Shown one piece after another: positions 1-12,778 of a DNA stretch of 64,000 nt. Under the pieces are notes generated by a model that was not told the DNA's origin, ran no database searches, and saw only the letters and a program-made list of their open reading frames with translations. Location: NCBI RefSeq assembly GCF_950023065.1, contig NC_088679.1, positions 78,058,001 to 78,122,000 on the forward strand, written 5' to 3'. The translations under genes and the position numbers were made by a program. This DNA is from Planococcus citri (Eukaryota; Arthropoda; Insecta; Hemiptera; Pseudococcidae). Each line of letters begins with the position of its first letter. Within the stretch, counting starts at the first letter, position 1.

Positions 1-3000
1 AGCTCGAAACAAAGTCGATTCTCCAGAATAATCGCAGTGGCAATAGGCATTCGCCTCACCCAGTTAGGGTACCACAAAAATGCGATTTCCAATGTCCTGT
101 AAAGGACAAGGAACCACGACGACGACGAATATGCTATAACTCAATTTTTAGCCACCCAAGTTAATTTCCACGCTTTCATGAGAAATTCGAAAATTCTAGA
201 GAAATGGAAAATCGCACAGGAGGCTCCAGAATGACAAAAATTAAAAAATAAATTCAGACCATGCTATTTCCAAAAATGTGGATCTCGTTTAAATCAAAGG
301 TGGACACTGGACACCTTGAGAGATTCCCTCGTCAGCATAATATTTAGAAACGAATAGAAAAGTGTTTTTTTTTTCATTTATACTTTTACAAACCTGCTGC
401 TGAGAAACAAAATTCGGATAAGGTTTTGAAAAATGTCCATAATGGCAGAAAAATTTTCGAACTGAACGAAGATAAATCGAAAGAGCATGCAAAAATGCAC
501 CACCAGTCAGAATTTCAAATTCTAAATCTCATTTTTAAATTTTTGGCAAATTTTCGAAAATTTAAAAAATTCAAAAAAATTGTTTCAACGATAATTTTTA
601 ACACTTTTCATCAAATCTAAATTTTTTGGGCAACGTACCCCTAAGCCAATGTGACAAATGCAGTTTTTTAAATTCAATTTCCACGCATCGAATCATATTT
701 TGGAGTTTCCAGCAATTTTTTAATATACTGACTTAATCTTTTTCAGAAATTATTTTGATTCGTTTTCTCGCTTTACAGATGCTTGTATGTAAATATGTAG
801 GTCGGTTTATTTTACTTTTCATTTCAAATAGTGGTATACCTACCTATTTATTTTATTAAAACATTACGTGGTAAGTATAGTACAGGTTTCCTCCCTACCA
901 TACCTTCCTATATTTACAATATTATTCCCACTCTCGTGTCATTCCTCTCCTTCTGTCGTACGATCCTATTACCTACATTCTTCTTAACTTTGACCTGATA
1001 CGAAGTCGACAATCCTTCATCTAAAAAAAAAACTTCTTTTCTTACCGGCATTATACCACGTTAAAATGAGCACCAATCGCGGTTATACTCGTTAAAATTA
1101 ATTTTGACCTTTTTTGTGGCACTCTTTTTGCAAATCTGGAATTTCTAAAATAAGACTAAAGGTCCTAGAACAGCTTGAAATCACATCCAATCGACTCAGC
1201 ATGTTTTAATTAAGGTATAAAGAGAATTTCAGCTTTCCCAGATCATTGGGTAAAATTTTGTGGAACTTTCAAAAATCTTCTGGAGACTCCAGAACTGCTC
1301 AAAATAGTTTGAAACCTTTTCCAATCGATTTGGGGAGTCGAAATTAGAGTAGGTATACAATACACATCAAATTCAAGTTTTTTAGCTCAATTAAGTAAAA
1401 TTATAATTTTTCTCCATTTTTGGCCCTAATTTCATTTTAAAAAGTTCGTCAAAAAATGCATTTCAGTGCCTGAAATTGTTACCTTGAACTATTTTTACAT
1501 CCTCATTTGATGTTTGAGTTAATTTTTTTCATATAACGAGATATGTAGAATACATATTGAGGAACACTTTTAGCAAAATTCAGGATTTTAAATACAACAA
1601 GAATGATTGAAAAACTGGCACAAATAAATAATAGAAAACATCGATGTGAAAAGACCCAATACCTAATTACATCTGTAGACATAATTTTCCATTCCTATAC
1701 AATCGAAAAATGAATGAAGAATGAAAACATAAATAAAACAGGAAAATGATAAGGGTCAACATTTTCTTGGCATGTGCACCTAAAAAAAAACATACATTAA
1801 CTGAGAAAATCATTTACGAGAAAATTTAACCAACAATGGGGAAAATATGTACCCACGCAGAAGGAGGAAAATGTCGTCATCGCCACACAGACATAATATA
1901 AGTTGTTATTGTATCCTTATATGACACCCATATATACCGCAACACACATTCACAAATTATAATAGTGTATCACTATCCTATCAATTTATGAACAACGCTA
2001 TTAGATATCACCAATTGTAACTTTTGAAAAGTTCTCAAAACGACTTTATTGCTTTTTCTCTGTGAACAACCTGTTGCTAGAGTGTTTTTTTTTTAGTATT
2101 ATTATTCGTCAATCGATAAGTATGTACCTAAATATACAGTTATAATTTAGTTTTAAAGTGCTCGAGTGTGTAGATAGAGATACCTACAAATTTGTTTTCG
2201 TATCAAAAAACCTAAATTTAATGTCACGAACTTTATTATGAAAATTACATATTTCAGTTTGATCGCCACCCACCGCGGTAAAACTTGCAAGAAATATCTA
2301 AGCGAACTATACGAACGTTGAACAAATTGACCATACGATTGATGTTAAATTTTTTATGAACGCAAATAATGGATTTTTGAACTCATCGTGTGGTTGATTT
2401 GAAGAAATATACGCGAGTAATGCGATGGTCGTGCATTAATTTTTAAAAGATGATATGTTTCATAAAGTTGGAGAATACGACTGTATTTTTATGAAAGGAC
2501 ATCGACCAAGTTTGGCGAAAAATTTGTTATGACGTCATTGCCAAAGTTGCCTAACTTTACGATAAATATACGAAGTAGTGCACCCAACGTTTCCTTTTGA
2601 AAAAGAAAATACATACAAATATCTGCCGGTATATTGCAGTGTATTTTTTACAGTTTTCAGATACTCTATGGGAATTTTCTTTTAGGGTGGATATTTTCGG
2701 AAGTCATTTTTTTCCCATTAAGAACATCTGAAAAAAGTATGTGTGGACTTCGAAAAGATCTTTTTCTTTTAAAAATTTCATCTCTCATCCAAGTCAAAAT
2801 TTGTTCAGCTGATTATTAAGGGGGAAAAATTGAAAAAAAATCGATCAAGAGGGAAGGGAGGGGGTGAAAAATAATATTTTAATGCTTAATTCTTATAATT
2901 CGTCTGGAAAAATTCAAAAATACGAGTTTTCACTACGTTTTCTTACTAATTTGAGGTCGCTGATCAATGAACAAAACATTGAGAGTCGATTCATTGTTTC

Positions 3001-3949
3001 TGCTCTGAAAAATTGGACTAGGACTTTTTGGTCTTCAAATTCTAAAACATCTACATTTAATTTAGCTGTATCAATTTGAATTAACGATTACATATCCAAC
3101 AATTTCTTAACAATAAAAAATCCAAGACATTCACTTTGATTGCACAAAAGTTTAATCCAAAAATTGGTAAGTTCACAAAAGACAATCTTATCTGAGTTTA
3201 CAGGAACTGATATCCAATTTTCTCCTTTCATGACAATTTTTCCAAATAACCTGGAAAATTCGAAAATTAGATGGAAACTCCAAAACCACTCGTAAGCATC
3301 ATCAAATCAATTTGGTTGGTCAGAAATGCTGTATAAACAAAATTTCAGCCTCTTACGTCAGTTGAATATTGAGCTTTGATATTTTTTTTTAGAAATGGCT
3401 TACATTTTTGATTTTTTTAAAAATTCGTCAAAAATTGAAGTTCAGATTTCACAATTTTGCCTGATATGGTCCATTCTTTTTCAGTATCCGGGATCCGAAA
3501 CATTTCCTATTGTTTACACTACATATCTCCTTGATGAGACCGAAAAATTCAGGAAATAATACTCAAATTTGAATTGGTTGATGCTTTTTTTTTCAAAATG
3601 CGTTATTGGGATATCTCTTTTATTGTTAGTTCTTCTCAATAATCCATTTTTGGTTTTTGCAAGAGACTTAATTTTTTGACCTATGTATTTTAAGCAGAAA
3701 TGAGAAGACTCAATTTTATTAAAATTAGAATACCAAGTTTCTCAATCTATCTACATCATTTTGAAGAAATGGGGTTTCCAGCGCATTTTTTTCAGGCATC
3801 TACGTCATTCACGAGTAATGCTTTGTTCATTTCTTGAAGCGTCATTCATTTTTTTGTTCTTGGTGATTTTTTTTAAAAATCCACTTTTTAATCCTATTTT
3901 CAAGAAAAAAATTTTACCGCCCCTTCAAACCACATTCACTCCCTAGTAA
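1..3949. other. AT-rich non-coding DNA, no gene recognised
   Basis: No reading frame here looks like a conserved protein; the longest are under 75 codons and low in complexity. Short degenerate copies of a dispersed motif with the core CTGGAGGCTCCAGAA lie near 218-233, 1279-1345 and 3271-3330 (described in findings). The rest is A/T-rich with poly-A/T runs. Distal parts of long introns could lie here unseen. Confidence 0.5.
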
Positions 3950-4299
3950 GAAGCTTCACCCTCCAAGTTGAAAAATCAGAAAAAATGAGAATGCATCAAA
4001 ATCAGAGAAAATTTCTTGAAAATATCGCATTTTCGCATTAAAATTGTTCTACATAACCCCCTTCCCTTCCTTCAAGAAAAAACCTTCGTTGGAGCCCTGA
4101 ATAATGTCGGTTTTCTTGTGTGGAGCCCCCCACCCCATTTGGGGAAAAATAAAAAAATAAAAATTGATGTCTGTAGACGTTTTTTTAAAATTTCTCATTT
4201 ACCTACAGACAGAATCATTCTAATAAAGAAAGCACATTTTCAAAGTTTTGAAAAATGTTTCATTCCTAGGCAGAATACTTTTAAATAACCACATTTTCA
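3950..4299 (-). repeat. Dispersed repeat, left part, split by the LINE insertion
   Basis: This stretch contains the words ttcaagaaaaaaccttcgttggagccc, broken here as ttcaagaaaa + aaccttcgtt + ggagccc, followed by a C-rich ggagccccccacccc block. The continuation after the LINE (6795-7027) carries the same type of words. The opposite-strand version recurs as a tandem array at 48780-49610. It is non-coding. It forms one interrupted locus with 6795-7027, because the LINE at 4300-6794 sits between direct copies of CACATTTTCA. Confidence 0.55.
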
Positions 4300-4301
4300 G
4301 C

Positions 4302-6593
4302 CACCTCCGACAGCGATAAATGCAAACTATTTACTGACTATTTTGAAAACCGCTTTAAACCTCATACTCAAGACATCAACCATGTGAACCAATCAGCAAC
4401 ATTGCAGAGTTTACGTTACAAATTCACCAACGTTTCCGAACTCGTGTTTCGAATTAAAAAACTAAAAACTAAAAAATCACCTGGCCAGGATAACATAAAT
4501 AATCAACTTCTCAAGAACATGCCATTCTGTTGTATTTGAATAATCTGGGATATCTTCAATGCTTGCCGAAAACAAGGAGATTTCCCACAAGAATGGAAGA
4601 AAGCAATCATCGTTTTAATCCCAAAGAAAAGTCCAGATCCAACTTTCTCCTGCTAGCTATAGACCAATCAGCCTACTGACTTCACTTTCCAAATTACTAG
4701 AATGTATCATCTTGAAGTGCTTAACTGATCACACCAACAGACATGAAATATTGCCACAGTTTCAGTTTGGCTTTCGAAAACATACAGTAACAACACATCA
4801 ACTCCATTGTCTCACCGAAATTATCCACCTAGGTTTTGAAAATGAACAGTACACCGCCACAGTGTTTCTAGACATTAAACAAGCTTACAACTCTATATGT
4901 GACGTGACAGGACAAAATCGACCTTCGGACCTAAAAAATTATTTTTCACTTTTTGACGGATTTTTGGTACTCGGACATTCAAAAATCATTTAAAACCACC
5001 CAGAAGTCCCTATGATTTGCATAGCTCCATATACATGGTAATCCAGTCAAAAGTGTGCTCATTTTTTTGATTTTTTTGATTTTTTTTTGTTGATTTTTTC
5101 ATTATTTCAACTTTTAAATCGACCTGCAGGCGAAACAAAGCGTTCTACGAGAAAAATACGTCGAGCAAAGTTGTAGAGAATTAAATTTCCAAAAACCTAT
5201 AAGAGGTGTATTTTTCTCCAAAATGCATAGTTTTTCCGTTTTTCTCAAAAAACAGAAATTTTATGGTAATCATCATGAGGTTTTAGTTTTTTGAGAAAAA
5301 CGGAAAAACTATGCATTTTGGAGAAAAATACACCTCTTATAGGTTTTTGGAAATTTGATTCTCTACAACTTTGCTCAATGTATTTTTATCGTAGAACGCT
5401 TTGTTTCGCCTCCAGATCAATTTCAAAATTGAAATGATGACAAAATGAAAAAAAAATTGAAAAAATGAGCCCAATCACGGCTGAGCGCCCTGTATCAATG
5501 TAAATAACCATTTTACCCATTTTACCCAGTGATGTTCACACAAAATAGGCAAGAAACGTTATCCAAGACTATGTTTAGCTCAGTTTAACCGGATAACCTG
5601 ATTAGAACGCAAGTGCTTCCGCTAAATGAGCAGAACTAGAATGAAAACTTTAACCCCCCATAACGCAAAAACTTAGGTCCATTTTGTCGTGTCGCGTCAC
5701 ATATGGCATTCCGGTCTCCTACAAAAATTGCAGAATACTCAAGTACCTCGTTACTTATTTGATATTATCAAATCATTCTTATCAGACTGTTACTTCCAGA
5801 TTCGCATCAACAATTCACTTTCGGACCCTAAACCTATCTTCAGAGGTGTACCTCAAGGAGCTGTTTTAAGCCCCCCATGCTTTTCAACATCTACTGCAAC
5901 GACATCACAACTTCATCAAATGCTAAAATTCTTCAATTTGCAGATGATACCTGCTTATGCACCCAAAGTAGTAATCTCTCCAGTGCAATCAACAAACTCA
6001 AACAAGGTATCAACTCCATTAACTCCTGGCTAAAATCCTGGAAACTTAAACTCAATCCAAACAAAACACTAAACAGTTACAAAAATCTTCACACTGAGAC
6101 ATCACTGTAACCCTGCCACAAACATTATTATTGAAAACACTACAATAGAATGGAGTGATGATGCCGTTAAATATCTTGGAGTATTCCTTGACAAACGACT
6201 TACTATCACAAGTCACATCTCACAAAAAATGAAAGCTGCCTACTTCAAACTCAAAACAATTTTCCCTCTAATCAACAGAAGTTCGCACTTGAAAATCCAA
6301 ACAGCATTACTAATCTATAAGACTATTCTTCGCCCTACATTTACATATGCGGCTCCAGTGTGGTACAGTACCTCCAAAACAAACAAGAAGAAACTTCAAA
6401 TATTCCAAAATGAATTTTGTCAAATCGCCACTAATGCTCCATGGTTTTGCCGGAATACCCAAATACAATGTGAGCTCATTGAAACTATTGACGACTTTCT
6501 GAAAACTGTAACTGAAAAATACCTGAACAAATTATCTGAAAACACCCTCGCTTGCTGCTTCAATATCTGGCAAAATCGCCCTTCAAGACTCTA
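4302..6593 (+). pseudogene. Reverse transcriptase pseudogene of the Jockey/CR1-like LINE
   Basis: Conceptual translation in shifting frames gives the order of motifs expected of a LINE RT. KKSPGQDNINNQLLKN is near 4471-4518 and WKKAIIVLIPK near 4592-4624. SYRPISLL appears near 4657 after a frame change. A catalytic block DIKQAYNSI ends at the MITE. Beyond the MITE come GLLQKLQ, RGVPQGAVLSP near 5843-5875 and the FADD catalytic box at 5937-5948. The thumb region follows at 6229-6593 (YKTILRPTFTYAAPVWY), ending at RPSRL-stop. An in-frame TGA lies near 4538 and further frameshifts near 4650 and 5875. RT copies LINE RNA at the nicked target; this copy cannot make an active enzyme. Confidence 0.88.
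4898..5701. mobile_element. 804-bp foldback MITE with TA target duplication, inside the RT gene
   Basis: The ends form 26-bp terminal inverted repeats (4898-4923 and 5676-5701) starting TGTGACG and matching at 23 of 26 positions. TA flanks both sides (4896-4897, 5702-5703). Removing the insert and one TA joins codons Ser-Ile-Trp-His in the RT frame, which fixes the boundaries. Because the flank is ATAT-like, a 4-bp ATAT duplication with a slightly shorter element fits equally well. An internal near-perfect palindrome has 125-nt arms at 5129-5253 and 5286-5410. There is no coding capacity, so it is non-autonomous and probably moved by a Tc1/mariner-type transposase. Confidence 0.9.
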
Positions 6594-6730
6594 ACCAAAA
6601 CTTCCTCAAAATTTCTGTTATGTTTCTTAGCCCTAACTCTTTTCTTTCTCAAGTTTTTTAAAAATATCCTATTTGTAAAATTTCGTGAATAGCGCTAAAT
6701 TGTGCTGAACCAAATAATAATAAAACTTTC

Positions 6731-6794
6731 ATTCATTCATTCATTCATTCATTCATTCATTCATTCATTCAAAAAAAATAATAATAATAATAAT
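6731..6794 (+). repeat. (ATTC)10 plus (AAT)n LINE tail
   Basis: Ten perfect ATTC units at 6731-6770 are followed by A8 and AAT repeats up to the target duplication. This is the 3' tail of the LINE and not an independent microsatellite. Confidence 0.85.
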
Positions 6795-7027
6795 CACATT
6801 TTCAAGAAAAACCCATCCCTTGGTCTTTCAAATTATGTTGGTCCCCTTGTATAAGACCGCCAAAATTTAAAAATATCGATAAATAATACCTGTAGGTATA
6901 AATTAAGTAGGTACATTATATTAACATTTTTCATCTCTGAGCAAAATACCTACTTCTAAATAATTCTTTTTTCAAGAAAAACCTTCGCCCAGTCCCCCCA
7001 ACAATGTTGGCCACCTACATCAACTCA
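6795..7027 (-). repeat. Dispersed repeat, right part after the LINE
   Basis: The sequence resumes the repeat interrupted at 4299, with words such as ttcaagaaaaacc and an ...atgttgg... block next to a C-run. It appears twice here (near 6800-6850 and 6970-7010), which suggests at least two degenerate tandem units. It is the same family, inverted, as 48780-49610. Confidence 0.5.
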
Positions 7028-7953
7028 GGTAAAGTGGGGTAATTCCGATGGCAAAATTCAAAATTTTAGCAATTTCTCATTTTTTGGATTTCCTGTACAT
7101 TTTGGGGCAAAAATGATGTAACAACTTTATTCCTACCTCCTTCAGCTACACATTGACTAAGTATATTGAAGAATGATTTGTGTGAAGGCTTCATACATAT
7201 AATTGAAAAAACATTTTGGAAGGTTGAGTTATCAGAATTACCTACCCTAAAAATGGGGTAATTCCAATAACGAGTTTTATAAGGTAAGTAATTGTCCCAG
7301 GGTAATTCCGAGCCAGTAATGTTGAAATATACCATTTATTGCATATTTAGGTTTTTATTTCATGTAAATTGAATCATTAGAACAAAAATTAAATTTTTTT
7401 TACAAATATGCATTTTTGAGGCATAATTTTTGAAAACTAGACCAACTAGAGAAAAATGCCCCGTTTTGAGGATTTTCTTTGATAATTTCGACCCCCTAAA
7501 ACTATAATACATCAAAACAGAGAAAAAAACATTGCAGGACAATTTTGCTGGGGCTATCGGAATTACCCCGCGGCATGAAAAATGATCGACATGTTTAATA
7601 ATTCAATACCACCAAACAAATAATTATAAAAGCAAAATCAAAAGAGGTACTGACACTTTAACACGTATTCATCAAATATTATCAGCTTCTAAACAGAATT
7701 TTTCAACAAGTTTTGAACGATAAAAACGAGTTTCAAAAGTGCACTGTTTTTTGTGGCAAAGGATTTGGGCATTCAGATTTTGAACACTGCACAGACTTGA
7801 CAAAACAGAGCAGATGAACCATCTGATCATTAATGGGTGTAGGTTAGCACTAAAACTACCTACTTTCTTCATAATTTGTGCCAAAATGTGTTTTGCAACA
7901 AAGCTAGGGCTTGCTATTGGAATTACCCCATATCGGAATTACCTCACTTTACC
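7028..7953. mobile_element. 926-bp element with GGTAAAGTG terminal inverted repeats
   Basis: The left end GGTAAAGTGGGGTAATTCCG (7028-7047) is matched by the inverted right end at 7932-7953. The phrase ggggtaattccgat or its complement recurs internally near 7254, 7300, 7555 and 7915, so the element carries sub-terminal repeats. No transposase can be seen in any frame, so it is a MITE-type element. I could not read a convincing target duplication; the flanks are ...aactca and ttcttt.... The superfamily is unassigned. Confidence 0.65.
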
Positions 7954-8019
7954 TTCTTTCAAACTTGAAAAAATGAAAAAAAATAAGCAATTTAATTTCC
8001 TTTTGGAGTTTTTTAAAAA

Positions 8020-8700
8020 ACGACTTCTCTTCAAGAAAAAACCTTCTTACTTGTTTAATGTTTCACTTTCATGTGGGGGTCGAAAACATTATTTAGTCCT
8101 TTTCCGATGAAGATGGGCCAAATCCAAGTATTCAAATTAAAAACAAAAAATAAAAACGTAAAATATTAGTTTTTTTCATTTTTTGAGGAAGGGGACAAGT
8201 TCCACTTTTCCATCGTGTAGAGGGGTCAAAAATATTTAACAGAATTTTTCGGATTTTTTTATATTTTGAGAACTGAGGGGGAGGGGGGCTTTCTATGGTT
8301 GAAGAAATTTTTCTCGTGAAGCCCGACAACTTTAGGGCGTTAACAAACATTTTTTTTTGTCAGAAGTAGGTATAAATAAGAGCTCTAGCTCCCTTATAAT
8401 TTGCAGCTTAGTCATGCATGGAGATAGGGGCTGAAATTGATAATTATAATATGTAAGATGATTTTACCTAAGTAGAAACTTGACTGAGGTGTTGGATGTG
8501 GAAAGTTCACAATTTTAAGAATTTTGTCCGATACTTCGATTTTTTCATATTTTGTCAAATTTAGGGGCTCATTGGTACCCCTCCTTTTTCACAGAGGGGG
8601 CTGAAAATTTCATGGCGTGATTTTCTCACTCGAGATAACGTATTTAGGGGGTGGGAGCGGGAAAAACGAAAAAAAATCCATCATATAGGCATGAATAAAG
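8020..8700. repeat. Cluster of dispersed C/G-run repeats
   Basis: Another ttcaagaaaaaacc word lies at 8030-8045. The block 8150-8350 (ggggacaagttcc..., gaactgaggggg, ctttagggcgttaa) reappears as its reverse complement at 47690-47940. The block 8600-8660 (gtgattttctcactcgag) reappears inverted near 46500-46560 and more loosely near 49545. It is non-coding, and the reading frames crossing it are not protein-like. Confidence 0.55.
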
Positions 8701-11231
8701 TAAGTACACCCCAAAGTCCCCTTCTGTTTTCAAGTATAGCAACATGCTCAATTGCTCATCATTCATCTTCAAATTTTCAGTTTGCTGACTCACTCGTCGG
8801 ACACCCTGTATAAGAAAATCTTCACTTTATCCGCATATTACTATACACACCCCTTCAGGGTGTAATTCATCCTCGAAACCACAATCGAAAAAATTAATTC
8901 ATCTTTTCATTTCCCTTCATTCAAAAATATAATTTCACACCAAGACGTCGACGTAAAAAACCCTACCATATTATTTCAAGGCATGAAAAAAAAAAATACA
9001 AAATACAAAAACAAACAAACAAAAGCAGTACTTGAGCATTCAAGAGCACACAGAGTGAAAATTAATACGTCATTGTGTAACACCACGTGACAATAAAATT
9101 TGACAATAAACTTGAAAAGTGAATATAGTTTAGGTAGCTGTCCACATAATACACGTAGTATACAGGCGCCACTGTTGTAGGTCGTGCAGAAGCAAAAGAC
9201 ACGAGTGATATCGTATGTATAAGGTATAGTAGGAAAATATATACGGATATGGCTGATCGAATTTCAAAGTATATACACATTACACATGTTCGTAGAACGA
9301 GTGAGAGAAAATAATGAAAGACATCCGAGCATGGAAAAGGGAATAAAGAAAGCAAATGAAAATAAGAAAGTAAAAAAGTCGACGTTAGCTGACGTCTGAA
9401 TCGGGCTGTTTGACCCACTTAACGGTAAACGTGTTCAGCTATAAACCTCTTGCCGAATTAAGCTGAAAATGAAATAAAATCCGATACCAGGAATGTTTAA
9501 AAATAGAGGTCACAAACCGTCGCTAGTTTCGGTTTTCGCGTTTATAATCGATACGAAGTTAAAAAGCAGGCGCGTCGTTTAGTTTGCCTATGTACCAAGT
9601 TGAGGGCAGCATTCATCAAACGAGTTCGTTCATGTTTTCATTCTTAATTCTCATCGAATGTAGCTTAGATGGCGTTATTTTCGGCGAAACGAGAATAAAA
9701 GCAGCACGATTTTCAACGTGAAAATTTTTCTTTCATTTTCATGCCAGTTGTATCGTGTTGATGTCGTCCCTCGTCCGTCCGGAGTCCGATCGTCTGACGG
9801 AAATTTAATACATCACGTGTACCCTGCCTTATCTATTCCTTTGACTGTTCAATTAGGAAAATTACATTTTTGAATCGTTTCGTCGACCTTGTTCGTGTTA
9901 TTTCTATTTTTTTCTTTCACTCACCCTTCCACGTAGCTATTTATTTTAAGGCAGGATATTATATTTAATGTTGCAGAGCGCAAAAAAAACCTATATTACG
10001 AGTCGACATCGTGCATGTGCTTTTGCTGCATGATTCGAGCGATTAACAAGCGTTTTTACAACGAACCACACCGCGTTATACAAAAACAGTCCAGGTGAAA
10101 TGAAAACAACCATCAACGTGGAAAATAATCACTCAAAGGAACGACGACGCGACTTGTGCTTCTGCGAATCTCTTTGAGCTCGAGCTATACCTACGAGTAT
10201 CTTTGCTAGAGCAAGTTTCAAATTTGTTACACTAATGATATTGTTACTAAATATACGGTTTGCAGACCCAATTAGTCTGTATGAAGTGAGAACATTGATG
10301 TGCTGAAATTTGATCGAGATCGTATAGTATATGGTAAGCTGCTGTAGGTATACTTAGGTATTGTACATGAAACACAACGTGATACCGATACCAATAGGCT
10401 ATAAGGTATCTATCGTTTTTGATTTTCGACTACATACTATGGTACCCACAAATATGTAATTACGTTTAGTTTAATATCGGTTACCTTAGCAACATAATCA
10501 TTGCAAAACAAAAACTATATATCTGCCCAGCAGATAAACATAATTGTTATTATGAAACACGAGCCAAAAATGATGAGAGCTGGTGTGGGAGTGTGCAAAG
10601 TAGGTAAATGAGAGAGTCGGCTGCTACTTGTAGTACAAAAGTCGTGTTTATTAGACCACCTTTGGTGAAAATTATTTCAACCTGATAAAGGAACATTTTG
10701 AACTCACTCTTTGATTTGAACGAAATCAAGCTAGATGGAAAGAGCATGTCCAAAAACCCTGCAAGCAGTGACGAGGTTCATTTTTGGATTTTTGGCAAAA
10801 ATTTAAAAAAAAAATCAAGAAAAATCTGGATATAAGTTTTTTTTTTTTTTTTTTTTTGAATAAAGTGAACAAATGTGAATTATTTCTTTGATTGAACACT
10901 AGCAGAGTAACAGATCAATAACTGCCATTTTGGGGGACATCCTGGTGCCTCCAGCGGTTTTCAAATTTTCTTCAGAATTTTCAAATCGCTCTAGAAAAAG
11001 CAAAAATGAACTTTGAAACCAATAACTTTGGTGAGTGCTTATTTGGGCACCCTGTCGACCGTTTTACGTGGTTACTCTGTCATTTTTTCGAAGAGCAGAC
11101 GCTAAAAATTTTTTTGTTTGCTGGAGGCTTCAAAAAGTTCAAATTTCTATTATTTTCAAGTCTGGCAATCGATGTAGACAAAACACACAATCAGACAATA
11201 TCTTGTCAAAAATATATTTTTTTTTGAAAAG
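8701..11231. other. Mostly unique DNA without a recognised gene
   Basis: The stretch 9000-10500 lacks the repeat words found elsewhere and is richer in CG steps (for example 9530-9800). That is compatible with a promoter, an untranslated exon or conserved regulatory DNA, but no motif decides this. The 118-codon frame on the - strand at 9062-9418 is hydrophobic and low-complexity, with no family resemblance, so I do not call it. A T21 run lies at 10837-10857. A C/G-run repeat resembling the dispersed CTGGAGGC family starts near 10930. Confidence 0.45.
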
Positions 11232-12778
11232 GAAGAGTCCCGATAAGGCCATTTTTTGGGCCCCGCACAAAGTACGAATCCGTGGTTAGTTAACCCAAAA
11301 TGACCATTTTTGGGCTCCAGGGGTTCCAAAAATTGCGAATAAAAAAAGAATTTTAGGAACCACTGAGTATTATTTTCAAAAACTTTTTTAGCGAAAAATA
11401 TTTGTTTGAACCCAATAAACGTTATGCGAGGTGATTTTTCTATTTTCGACCCTCGAGGGCAGAAATTGGGGGGTTTTGTTTTTTGGAAAATTTTGGAACC
11501 ACCATTTTGGACCTACCCCTTTAAGCTCCGCTAAAAATCTTTTTACAGTTCATTAGTATCTGAAAGACCTACATCCTACCAAATTTTGAGCTCAATAAAA
11601 TTTTGCGCTGGTACTCAGATCCAATTTCCCAATTTTTCGTAATTTCGATGTTTTGGGAACCCCTGGAAAATAAGAAACCTGCCATTTGCGCCAAACGTAA
11701 CGTTTTGAAGTATATATTCAATAATCTAGATGCAAAGGTTGAATAAAGCTCCCTATACGTATATTCGTAATTTTGAACCCTTTTTTTTAGAGCCCCCCAC
11801 TTTGGGCACCCTTGAAAAAGGCGTTGAAGCATATTTTTTCAAATGAATTGAAGAATTTACATTTGAAACACACCAGCAAGTGCTCGATAATTTTTCATAT
11901 GAGTTTTCCTGTAACTTTCAAAATTGGGCTATTTTGGGTTAAATTCTACATAAGATTTTACTCTTCGAAAAAACGTTAAAATCACGTTTTCACGATTTCA
12001 ATTAACGAAGTAAAATCTCAGAATTTGACCCAAAAAAGCTCAATTTTGAAAGTTACAGGATAAATGAAATGAAAAATTATCGAACACTTGCTAGAGTGTT
12101 TCAAATGTAAATTCTTCAAATTATTTGAAAAAATATGAGTAAATGCCTTTTTAGGGGTGTCTAAAGTGGGAGGCTCCAAAAAAAGGGTTCAAAATTACGA
12201 ATATACGGGGAGCTTAATTGAACTTTTTCACCTAGATAATTGAATAGGAACCTCAACACGTTACGTTTGGCGCAAATCGCAGGTATTCATTTTTTTAGGG
12301 GTTCCCAAAATATTGAAATTTTGAAAAATTGGAAAATTGGATTTTTGAGTACCAGCGCAAAATTTTATTGAGCTCAAAATTTGGTAGGATGGAGGTCTTT
12401 CAGATACTAATGAACTGCAAAAAGCTTTTTAGCGGGGTTCAAAGGAGTAGGTTCAAAGTTGTGGTTCCAAAATTTTCAAAAAAGCAGAACCCCCAATTTT
12501 TGCCCTCGAGGGTCGAAAATAGAAAAATCACCTCGCATAACGTTTATTGGGCTCAAACAAATATTTTTCGCTAAAAAAGTTTTTGAAAATAATACTCAGT
12601 GATTCCTAAAATTCTTTTTCTATTCACAACTTTGGGGACCCCTGGAGCCCAAAAAATGGTCATTTTGGGTTAACTAACCACAGATTCGTATTTGGGACAT
12701 TTATTACAACATTTTAAGAGTGTTGGAGTCGATAACTGTGCGGGGTCCAAAAAGTGGCCTTATCTGGACTCCTCCTTT
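11232..12778. repeat. Long palindromic (foldback) element, copy A
   Basis: Two arms of roughly 750 bp are reverse complements meeting near 11990. Landmarks of the left arm reappear inverted in the right arm: ccataaggcc-type end, ccgtggttagttaaccc, the gggttcccaaa block, a tttgagctcaataaaatttt block and cagcaagtgctcgataat. Outer ends near 11232 (aagagtcccgataaggcc) and 12778 (ggccttatctggactcct) pair. The left arm lacks about 60 bp present in the right arm and in copy B. There is no coding capacity. A transcript through it would fold into a long hairpin. Confidence 0.82.

Larger units (their letters stand above)
4300..6794 (+). mobile_element. 5'-truncated non-LTR retrotransposon (Jockey/CR1-like), with target duplication
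   Basis: A decayed LINE copy containing most of the reverse-transcriptase region but no endonuclease. Both edges can be read from a direct duplication CACATTTTCA at 4290-4299 and 6795-6804, so this is one insertion of about 2.5 kb. The 3' end is an A-rich 3' UTR followed by ten ATTC units (6731-6770) and an (AAT)n tract, as expected for a LINE tail. Inside the RT gene an 804-bp MITE is inserted (4898-5701). Frameshifts and a stop mark it as dead. The clade is judged from the RT motifs and the simple-repeat tail, so Jockey versus CR1/L2 is not settled. Confidence 0.88.

Noticed and set aside
8795..8815. Possible MITE end ggacaccctgta
   Set aside because: No matching inverted end was found within 1 kb on either side.
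9062..9418. 118-codon open frame on the - strand
   Set aside because: Hydrophobic, low-complexity translation with no motif, no splice or start context and no similarity I recognise.
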